Origin: an uncultured Anaeromassilibacillus sp.
GTDB lineage: Bacteria > Bacillota > Clostridia > Oscillospirales > Acutalibacteraceae
Assembly (NCBI GenBank): GCA_930987725.1
Contig: CAKNKY010000003.1
Span: 62,001 to 126,000 of the forward strand
Direction of reading: 5' to 3'
Length of the DNA: 64,000 nucleotides
Position 1 is the stretch's first letter, and the number at the start of each line of letters is the position of its first letter. Position numbers and translations under genes: made by a program. Below are positions 1-6,640 of the stretch, in pieces. The notes beneath the pieces are model-generated. The model did not search any database. It was given only the letters and a program-made list of their open reading frames with translations, and was not told the origin of the DNA.

Positions 1-231
1 CGCACCCGGAAACTGCCTGCCGTCGAGCAGAAAGGAAACCGTTTCCGCCACACAGAGCACACTGCAGATCCGGCACATCAGGCAAAAAAGCTTTTCATCG
101 ATCGTGGCGGATTCCAGTCTTTGGTGCCGGTTAAACTGGATGATCAGCATCAGGCAAAAGCCGATGCCGTTGGCAATCAAAACAGCGGGCAGGTTGATCC
201 CATCCCCTGCGCTGGCAAAACCACCGGGCAT
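1..231 (-). CDS. N-terminal part of a membrane sensor protein, probably of the GGDEF type (runs off the window)
   Basis: The minus strand is open for 77 codons from an ATG at 231 to the window edge, with a strong ribosome binding site (GGGGGAGG) just upstream. The peptide starts MPGGFASAGDGINLPAVLI and has a hydrophobic stretch at about residues 14-32, then a charged segment (FNRHQRLESATIDEKLF), then a second hydrophobic stretch rich in Cys and Leu. A first membrane helix, an RxxLExxTxDxxLF-like link and a second helix ending in SFLLDG is the layout of the membrane N terminus of Clostridia diguanylate-cyclase-like sensors. The catalytic part is not in the window, so the GGDEF call is inference from layout only. 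The gene is divergent from the response regulator at 470. Confidence 0.6.
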   Translation of the reverse strand, partial: MPGGFASAGDGINLPAVLIANGIGFCLMLIIQFNRHQRLESATIDEKLFCLMCRICSVLCVAETVSFLLDGRQFPGA

Positions 232-289
232 TTGCCTCCCCCCTTTCACAGACTACCGGAAACGGTGACCCCCGCTTTCTCTTTCCTAA

Positions 290-318
290 ATGATATGGGA
301 TCCGGCGCCAATGTGCAA
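290..318 (-). promoter_or_regulatory. Sigma-A type promoter for the membrane sensor gene
   Basis: Read on the minus strand: TTGCAC (318-313), a 17-base spacer and TATCAT (295-290). It lies about 60 bases upstream of the ATG at 231. Spacing is ideal and both hexamers match 4 of 6 or better. Confidence 0.55.
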
Positions 319-388
319 GGGGACCTCATCTTTCCGTAAAAAAGTGACGAAAGCGTGACCTCTTTTCCACCCGTTTCCGGCGTTCCCA

Positions 389-397
389 TGCTATAAT
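389..397 (+). promoter_or_regulatory. Extended -10 promoter for the response regulator gene
   Basis: TG-C-TATAAT is an extended -10 element with a perfect hexamer at 392-397, and no clear -35 box. Transcription would start near 404 and leave a 65-base leader. That leader holds a GC-rich hairpin (GTGAC at 419-423 pairing with GTCAC at 439-443, enclosing a GGCC/GGCC pair) just before the ribosome binding site. Confidence 0.55.
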
Positions 398-469
398 ACA
401 GGAAACGCTTCCGGAATAGTGACAAAGGCCGGACGGCCGTCACGCGCCGGGCGGGAAGGGAGAAAGAAA

Positions 470-1279
470 ATGTACCGTGTGTTGCTGGTGGACGACGATC
501 CGCATCTGCAGGCCGCCAACCGGGCTTATCTGGAGCGGGAAGGCTATGAAATTCTGTGTGCATTCAACGGGGAGGAAGCGCTGCGCCTGGCCTCCACCGC
601 GAGGCTGAACGCCATCGTGCTGGATGTGGACATGCCGGGGCCGGACGGCGTCACGGTGTGCCGCCGCCTGCGCGAGGTGAGCAGCGTGCCGATCCTGTTC
701 CTCTCTGCCTATGCGGAAACGGACGACCGCATCCGCGGCCTTTTGGCGGGCGGAGACGATTTCATCGCAAAGCCGTATTCCCTCATGGAGCTGGAGCTGC
801 GCCTGCGGCTCCATATCCGGCGGGCGGAAAATCAGGCCGGCAGCAAGGATATGCTGCGCTTCGGGACGCTCACGATCGATCCGGCTCTGCGCGAGGTGCG
901 CAATGAGGGGAAAGCCATCCCCTTCACGGCGCTGGAATTTGATCTGCTTGCCTTTCTCGCTCAGCACCCCGGCCAGGTGTTTTCCTATGAACAGCTTTAC
1001 GACCGTGTGTGGAGGGAACCGATGAACTGCGGCCTGCACAACATCCAGGTCTGCATGGCGCGCGTGCGGCAGAAGCTGGATCGGCTCTGTCCCGGCCAAT
1101 GCTTCATCGAAACGGTGCGCCGCAAGGGCTATCTCTTCCGTGCAGAGCGAACAGCCGCCACGGCCGCGCCCACACCGGCACAGACGGCCACCCCGGCCAG
1201 CGCGAGCGCTCCCTGCCCCGCCGGGGAAAGCTGCTCCGGGCTTTCCGGCGCGGAAACAGCCGGCCCGGAGGACGCCTGA
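470..1279 (+). CDS. OmpR/PhoB-family response regulator with a long Ala/Pro-rich tail
   Basis: A two-component response regulator of 269 aa that should bind DNA when phosphorylated. The receiver domain (about 1-120) shows the acidic pair DDD at 8-10, the phospho-acceptor D52 in LDVDMPG and the conserved lysine in FIAKPYS. A winged-helix DNA-binding domain follows (about 130-225, ending in ETVRRKGYLFR). The ATG at 470 is chosen because GGGAAGGGAG lies seven bases upstream and the receiver fold begins at once; an upstream in-frame ATG at 419 adds only a shadow peptide. The last ~40 residues are a low-complexity Ala/Thr/Pro tail unlike the family, and they overlap the 3' end of the convergent gene 1129-2805 by 151 bases. 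The likely partner is the kinase at 2832. Confidence 0.9.
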   Translation: MYRVLLVDDDPHLQAANRAYLEREGYEILCAFNGEEALRLASTARLNAIVLDVDMPGPDGVTVCRRLREVSSVPILFLSAYAETDDRIRGLLAGGDDFIAKPYSLMELELRLRLHIRRAENQAGSKDMLRFGTLTIDPALREVRNEGKAIPFTALEFDLLAFLAQHPGQVFSYEQLYDRVWREPMNCGLHNIQVCMARVRQKLDRLCPGQCFIETVRRKGYLFRAERTAATAAPTPAQTATPASASAPCPAGESCSGLSGAETAGPEDA

Positions 1280-2805
1280 TCTGCCGGCGCATTGGCTGCG
1301 GGCGCCTCTGCAGCCGTTTGGGGAGACGACTCACTTGGTGAGGAGGCACTTTCCGGTGCAAGAAGCGCACCGGTTTCCCCTTCCTCCGGCACCCGGGAAA
1401 CGGTTTCATCAAACAGCTGTGCCGGTTCCGGCGGATACGCCGCAACGGCGGGCTCCTGCTCCCGGGCAGGAGCAGGAGAGACAGAAGGTTCTGCATCCGG
1501 GGAGGCAGGCGGCGCGGGAGCGGAGGACACGCCCGGCGGCTCCTGCGGCTCCGGAGTCCCGCTCCCGGCGGCTTCGCCGTTTTCCGGCTGTGTGGTGGTT
1601 TCCCCCGTTTCTCCGGGATCTGCCGGGCCGACCGGCTCCGCCTGCGGAATCGGTTCGCGGTGATCCGGCACGGGCGTCACGGCGCCGCCGCGGCTGCCGC
1701 CCTGATCCTCGCTCTCCTGCACCGGCAGAAGGAAGGCTTCCGAGCGGAGCACTGTCTCGTCGCCCGCACAGGCCGCAACACGGTAAAGGCGCGGTTCCCT
1801 GTCCTCCGCCTGGAACGCACAGCCCATATCCTCGCCATAGGGCACGAGGAAAAAGTTTTCCTGCGGAAAGCGCGTCCAGGTCTTGCCGCCGTCCTCCGAA
1901 ACTTCCCCCCACACGCGTGCATCCTGCGGCAGGCCGCGCACCGCGAGAAGAGCCAAGCCAGCCTGATCCCCTCTGAAAACTGCGTCTGTCACAGCGAGGG
2001 CATCCGGCTCGGACCAGTGCACCAAAAGGCGCAGCGGCCGCCTCGAGAGCAGCGGTTCCCCGTCCGTATCCAGAAAAACGCCGGTGAGTTCCAGCTCACC
2101 CGAAGATTGGCCGTCATAAGAACTCAGATCCCAGCGCAGAGCCAGCTCCTCCCAGCTCTCTCTGCCCTCGCGCACGACATAGGCCCCGAACGTTTGCGGC
2201 AGGTCCTCCTGCGTGAGCACGGTGCCTTCCGGCAGCCAGAGATCTTCCGGGGCTCGCTCCTCATTTTCCACAAGCGGCGGCCCCCAGTCGATGAGGCCCG
2301 GGGCCTCCATGGCGGTAAGCGTCACGGAAGCGCCCGCCTCCTGCCGCACGAGAAAGCCTTCTCCCGCGAGCGCCAGCGTGACATCGCACAGGGACAAACT
2401 GCCGCCCGCCTTCACGACGATGAGCGGCTCCCCGCCGAGCGTTCCGCTCAAAACAGGGCTGGCCTGCTGATCGCTGCCGATGGAGAGGGTGCCGATGGTG
2501 AGGCTGCCGCCCGACTCCACCACGATGGGGCCTTCCAGCTCCACCGTGAGTTCACCGGGATAATACGCCTCCGCGCCGGGCCTGCCCGCAAACGCGGAAG
2601 AGATGGTCTGCAGGGCGACATGCTCGCCTTCGCCGATCACCCGGCTTTCCAGCGAGACCGTCCAGCTCTGCGGCTCCTGCGGGCCGGTGTCCGTCACGGC
2701 GCCCTGGCCGGGCTGAAAGACAAGCGCGCTGCACGGGACGGCAAAAAAGAATGCCGCCGCGCAGCAAAGGCAAAGAAAACGGATGGCAGCTCTGTTGATG
2801 CGCAT
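1129..2805 (-). CDS. Secreted, C-terminally membrane-anchored surface protein
   Basis: Encodes 558 aa. I recognise the architecture but no named family. A Sec signal peptide (about 1-27, hydrophobic core ending VPCSALV) is followed by a beta-rich region with repeats of the GGSLTI/GGSLSL type at about residues 85-150, then a domain ending in LPVQES, a long Pro/Glu/Ala-rich linker (about 370-520), and a final hydrophobic helix ending in RSARKR. This is a tail-anchored wall or membrane protein without an LPXTG motif. The ATG at 2805 is favoured over the one at 2811 because AAGGGGA is then correctly spaced. The gene lies wholly between the response regulator and kinase genes on the opposite strand; its start is 26 bases from the kinase start. 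It could be a target or ligand-binding partner of that pair, but this is inference. Confidence 0.75.
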   Translation of the reverse strand: MRINRAAIRFLCLCCAAAFFFAVPCSALVFQPGQGAVTDTGPQEPQSWTVSLESRVIGEGEHVALQTISSAFAGRPGAEAYYPGELTVELEGPIVVESGGSLTIGTLSIGSDQQASPVLSGTLGGEPLIVVKAGGSLSLCDVTLALAGEGFLVRQEAGASVTLTAMEAPGLIDWGPPLVENEERAPEDLWLPEGTVLTQEDLPQTFGAYVVREGRESWEELALRWDLSSYDGQSSGELELTGVFLDTDGEPLLSRRPLRLLVHWSEPDALAVTDAVFRGDQAGLALLAVRGLPQDARVWGEVSEDGGKTWTRFPQENFFLVPYGEDMGCAFQAEDREPRLYRVAACAGDETVLRSEAFLLPVQESEDQGGSRGGAVTPVPDHREPIPQAEPVGPADPGETGETTTQPENGEAAGSGTPEPQEPPGVSSAPAPPASPDAEPSVSPAPAREQEPAVAAYPPEPAQLFDETVSRVPEEGETGALLAPESASSPSESSPQTAAEAPAANAPADQASSGPAVSAPESPEQLSPAGQGALALAGVAVCAGVGAAVAAVRSARKR

Positions 2806-2831
2806 GTTCATTCCCCTTGTGAGGTGATTTT

Positions 2832-4814
2832 TTGAAACGATTCTTCCTTCCGGCGCTCGCCGCCGTTCTGCTGGCTTCCCTGCTGATCTTTTGCATCGGT
2901 CTGTTCCGCTTTGACAACAAATACACGCGGGCACTTGCCGCGGAACCGGGCCTCGCCTTCCTGCAGGAGGATCCGGAAACGCCGGCTTTTCTCGTGGACG
3001 GCTGGGAATACTACCCCGGCGAGCTGCTCACGCCGGAGGATTTCGCGGCCGGGCGGAAAACGGACCGCACCGTGTATGCCGGGCAATATTCAAACTTTTC
3101 CGAAGCACTCGGCACACCATACGGAACGGCAACCTATCGGCTGGTGCTGGAAAACACAGGGCCGGATGCCACGCTCGCGCTCTATGTGCCGGAGCTGCTC
3201 TGCGCCGGGCGCATCTTTCTCAACGGCGTATTGGCAGGGGAGCAGGGCAGTATAGAGCCCTATAAACCGACGGCCACCGACGGCGTCTACTCCTTCACGC
3301 TGGAAGATCGGACGGAAATCCTGATCCAGTGCGCCAATTACACGCACTATTACGGAGGCCTCTATTATCCGCCGGCCGTGGGCACGCCGCGCGCCATTCT
3401 GCGCATGGTCTCGCTCCGGCTTCTCGTGTATGGTGCGGCGTGCTTCGGCACACTGACGCTGGGACTGTTCCACCTTGTGCTCTGGCTGCGCCGCCGCGGC
3501 AGACCGGAACGGCTCCTGGGCGTGCTCTGCCTGGCCTGCGCCGGCCGGCTCTGCCACCCGTTCCTCCACAGCCTGGGCGTTCCGGCGGTGCGCCTGACAT
3601 ATGCGCTCGAGGATGCATGCGGCGGTGTGATGCTGCTCTGCACCGTGCTGCTGGCCGGGCTGATCACGGGAATGGAAACCCGCCGCTTTCACCGCAGCGG
3701 CGCCGTTCCCGTGGCCGCGTCTCTGTGCGCCGCGCGGGTGGTTTTTCCACTGTTCATTTTACCATATGCGCCGGATCTGATCAACCTGTATGGCACCGCG
3801 CTCTTTGTGTGCGAACTGCTGGCGGGAGGGTATCTGCTCTTTCTCGCCTTTTCCGGCATGGGCCTGCGCAAAGCCGGGATGCACGTGCCCGGAAGCGGGA
3901 TGCTCCTGTGTTTTTCCGCCGTATACGGGCTGTGCGTGATTCTCTCCGCGGCAACCGCCACGCGCTTTGAACCGGCTTGCGGCCTCTGGCCGGCGGAATA
4001 CGGCTCGCTGGCGCTGGCCATGGGCTTTGCCGCCCTCATGCAGCGGCGCACACTGCGCATACAGGCCGAAAACGAGCGATTGACGCGCAGCCTGCAGGAC
4101 GAGGTGGAGCGCCAGACGCAGGCGCTCCGCACATTGCTCTCAGAGCGGCGCGAGCTGCTGGCAAATCTGCTGCACGACGTGAAAAATCCGCTTGCGGCTG
4201 TGCGCGCCTACGCCGATCTGGTGCGGCGCGGCAATGTTTCGCTCGACAGCGAAACAGCCGCCTGTCTCGATGCGCTGGCGGAACGTCTCGGCGCGGTCGA
4301 GAGGCGGCTGAATGCCCTGCAGGGGTTTTCCCGCAGGGAGCGGGGAATATCGGGGGCGCAGCGCTTTTGCCTGCAGGACTTCCTGCGCGCGTTCTATGAG
4401 GCAAACCGGCCCGACATGGAGCTTTCCGGCCAGGCCTTCAACCTTTGCCTCACAGAGGAACCGCTGTACGTGAAGGGCGACAGGGAGCAACTGCGCACAG
4501 CGCTGGAAAACCTGTGCTACAACGCCCTCTCCTTCACGCCGGAGGAGGGCAGCATCACGCTCTCGCTGCGGCGGGAGGGCGGCTGGGCCGTGGTGGAGGT
4601 GCGCGACACAGGCTGCGGCATCCGCCCGGAGGACCTGCCGCACGTCTTTGAGCGCGGCTTCAGCCGGCGGGAGGACGACACGGGCGAGGGGCTCGGGCTC
4701 GCCATTGTGCGGGACATCGCGCTGGAACACGGCGGCTCGGTGCAGGCCGCATCAGAGCCGGGAAAGGGCAGCGTGTTTTCGCTCCATCTCCCACTTGCCT
4801 CCGGGGAAAGCTGA
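2832..4814 (+). CDS. Membrane sensor histidine kinase with a 7TM-type sensor region
   Basis: Encodes 660 aa and starts at TTG 2832, preceded by GAGGTGA at 2821. One N-terminal helix (about 5-27) is followed by an extracellular beta-rich domain (about 28-190), then several closely spaced membrane helices (about 192-410), the layout of 7TMR-DISM-type sensors. A coiled coil (NERLTRSLQDEVERQ) leads into the HisKA segment with the phosphorylated H448 in LLHDVKNPLAAV. The ATPase domain has the N box (NLCYNA), G1 (VRDTGCGI), F box and G2 (GEGLGLAIV). By family, ATP is used to phosphorylate H448 and then the regulator at 470. The ligand is unknown; the extracellular domain resembles carbohydrate-binding modules found with this sensor class. 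It is on the same strand as the regulator, but the antisense gene 1129-2805 lies between them. Confidence 0.88.
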   Translation: MKRFFLPALAAVLLASLLIFCIGLFRFDNKYTRALAAEPGLAFLQEDPETPAFLVDGWEYYPGELLTPEDFAAGRKTDRTVYAGQYSNFSEALGTPYGTATYRLVLENTGPDATLALYVPELLCAGRIFLNGVLAGEQGSIEPYKPTATDGVYSFTLEDRTEILIQCANYTHYYGGLYYPPAVGTPRAILRMVSLRLLVYGAACFGTLTLGLFHLVLWLRRRGRPERLLGVLCLACAGRLCHPFLHSLGVPAVRLTYALEDACGGVMLLCTVLLAGLITGMETRRFHRSGAVPVAASLCAARVVFPLFILPYAPDLINLYGTALFVCELLAGGYLLFLAFSGMGLRKAGMHVPGSGMLLCFSAVYGLCVILSAATATRFEPACGLWPAEYGSLALAMGFAALMQRRTLRIQAENERLTRSLQDEVERQTQALRTLLSERRELLANLLHDVKNPLAAVRAYADLVRRGNVSLDSETAACLDALAERLGAVERRLNALQGFSRRERGISGAQRFCLQDFLRAFYEANRPDMELSGQAFNLCLTEEPLYVKGDREQLRTALENLCYNALSFTPEEGSITLSLRREGGWAVVEVRDTGCGIRPEDLPHVFERGFSRREDDTGEGLGLAIVRDIALEHGGSVQAASEPGKGSVFSLHLPLASGES

Positions 4815-4819
4815 CGCGC

Positions 4820-5758
4820 TTACCCCTCCGAGAGCTCTGCGAGGGAGGGCATGGCGGGGATGGCGCCGCTGCGCGAGCAGGTGAGCGCGGCGGCACGGTT
4901 GGCAAAAGCGGCGATTTCCCGCACGGTGTCAAAGTCCAGCGCATCGAGCGGATGCGCGCCGAGCGGCAGCAGGCGGCTGAGCACGGCGCCGAGGAAGGTA
5001 TCCCCCGCGCCGTTCGTATCCGCTACATGGACCGCAACGCCCGGGATGAGGGCAGACTGCCCACCGAAACGGCAGAACACGCCCTTCTCCCCCAGGGTGA
5101 GGAACTGCAGGCGCACGCCCTGCTCCTCCAGCAGGCGGGTGCCCTCCTCCCAGTCCGACACGCCGGTGAGCAGCGGCAGCTCCTCCTCGGAAAGCTTGAG
5201 CACATCCACAAGCGGCAGGGGCGTGCGCATCCACTGCACGGCCTCCGCCTCCGCCTCCCACAGGGAGGCGCGGTAGTTCGGATCGTAGCTCACAAGCAGG
5301 CCGAGGCGCCTGGCCTCGCGCGCGGCAAACAGCGTGGCGGCACGGGCCGGGCCGCCCGTGAGGCTCACGGAACCGAAGTGCATGGCCTTTGCCTGCTCAA
5401 GAAGGCGCACAGAGACATCCTCCGGCGAAAAGCTGCGATCTGCCCCTCGCACGAAACGGAACGACCGCTCGCCGGTGGGATCGATCGTCACGACAGCCAG
5501 CGTCGTGGCCTCGCTTCCCGTGCGCAGGCCGGAAACGTCCACCCCGTTTTCCCGCAGGACGCGGGCAAGATAGGCGCCGAAACCGTCGCGCCCCGTTTTG
5601 CCGAGGAAGGCCGTGCGCACGCCGAGGCGTACGGCGGCCACGGCCACATTCGCAGGCGCGCCGCCCGGGTTTGCCGCCAGCAGCGGCACCCCCTGCTCCG
5701 TGACGCCCGTCTGGGTCAGATCGATCAAAATCTCCCCCACACAAACCAGATCCGTCAA
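4820..5758 (-). CDS. PfkB-family carbohydrate kinase, probably fructokinase
   Basis: Encodes 312 aa, the usual ribokinase/fructokinase length. Both family signatures are present: GGAPANVAVAAVRLG at about 32-46 and DTNGAGDTF at 247-255, where the second Asp (D253) is the catalytic base. It should transfer phosphate from ATP to a free sugar such as fructose in the cytoplasm. The N terminus (VCVGEILIDLT) and the GGAPANVA form are the fructokinase type rather than ribokinase or 1-phosphofructokinase, but substrate cannot be fixed by eye. The start overlaps the stop of the upstream GNAT gene by four bases (ATGA), so the two are translationally coupled. The stop is six bases from that of the convergent kinase gene. 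Confidence 0.85.
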   Translation of the reverse strand: MTDLVCVGEILIDLTQTGVTEQGVPLLAANPGGAPANVAVAAVRLGVRTAFLGKTGRDGFGAYLARVLRENGVDVSGLRTGSEATTLAVVTIDPTGERSFRFVRGADRSFSPEDVSVRLLEQAKAMHFGSVSLTGGPARAATLFAAREARRLGLLVSYDPNYRASLWEAEAEAVQWMRTPLPLVDVLKLSEEELPLLTGVSDWEEGTRLLEEQGVRLQFLTLGEKGVFCRFGGQSALIPGVAVHVADTNGAGDTFLGAVLSRLLPLGAHPLDALDFDTVREIAAFANRAAALTCSRSGAIPAMPSLAELSEG

Positions 5759-6594
5759 CCTGCCGCCTCCTCTTCTTCCCGGAGCTGCCGGGTAAACACA
5801 CGGATCTCCGACTCCTGCCGGAAGCTCCCGCCGCCGAGCCGCCTCATCAGCTCCGTCTCAGAGGGCAGCAGCGTGGCGGCGCGCACGAGCGTTTCGGGCG
5901 GGAAGCTGCGGGAGAGGGCGCGGCAGGCGGCGGAAAGCAGACCGCGCACCGCCTGCGTGCCGGACGCATAGAGCCAGACAAGCTCCACATCCTGCCCGCT
6001 GGGCGCAAACAGGACGCAGCCCGTGATCTCCCCGTTTTCCAGCCACACCATGCTTTCCTGCCCCAGCAGGCCGCGCAGGGCGGGCAGTTCCGCGCCGCGG
6101 CCCGCCCTGGCATAGGCTGCCTGGAACGCGCGGAGCTTATAGGCGGGGATATTTTCGAGCGGGACAGCCTGGCGCGGCGCAGGCCCGCCGAGCGGCCCGG
6201 AAGCGAGCACGGAAAGCGGCACCGTGCAGATAGGTGCGCTCTCCTCCTCCCCGAACCCGCAGGCCCGGAACAGCGCGCAGGCAGCCTCCTGCTCCTGTTC
6301 CGACAGGCTGACATACGCCTCCGCCCGGCGGGCGCCGGAAGCGGCAGCGGCCTCGCACAACGCCTGCACAAGCGCTGTGCCCATCCCGCGGCGGCGGCAG
6401 GTGCCGTCCACGGAAACGCGGCGGATGATCACGTCCTCCCCCACACAGAGAGCCGTGAGGGCGGCGCGGGCACGGCCCTCCTCCTCACAGCCGAGCGCCA
6501 CGGGCACCCCGCGCTCGTCCGCCGGCAGCGAACCGGCCAGGAGCGGCGCATACGCGCCGGGATGGCGCGGATCGATTGAAACAACAGTCGTCAT
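5755..6594 (-). CDS. GNAT-family N-acetyltransferase, tandem-domain type
   Basis: Encodes 279 aa. The N-terminal half carries the acetyl-CoA binding motif RRRGMGTAL within the usual beta4-alpha3 context (IIRRVSVDG before it) and ends in the beta-strand/loop ALFRACGFGEEE, so it is a complete GNAT fold at about residues 30-115. The second half (about 130-279) looks like a degenerate second GNAT-like domain with no clear CoA motif. The substrate is unknown. AGGAGG sits upstream of the ATG at 6594. It is followed by the sugar kinase with a four-base overlap and preceded by the coiled-coil gene with a 46-base gap, so the three may form one transcript. Confidence 0.75.
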   Translation of the reverse strand: MTTVVSIDPRHPGAYAPLLAGSLPADERGVPVALGCEEEGRARAALTALCVGEDVIIRRVSVDGTCRRRGMGTALVQALCEAAAASGARRAEAYVSLSEQEQEAACALFRACGFGEEESAPICTVPLSVLASGPLGGPAPRQAVPLENIPAYKLRAFQAAYARAGRGAELPALRGLLGQESMVWLENGEITGCVLFAPSGQDVELVWLYASGTQAVRGLLSAACRALSRSFPPETLVRAATLLPSETELMRRLGGGSFRQESEIRVFTRQLREEEEAAG

Positions 6595-6640
6595 TGCGGA
6601 ATATTCCTCCTTCTCACAGCAGGCGGTTCACGGCCCGGCG

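Noticed and set aside
121..563. Two small open frames (121-339 plus, 246-563 minus) before the response regulator
   Set aside because: The first is antisense to the membrane sensor gene and the second covers two promoters; neither has a ribosome binding site or a sensible product.
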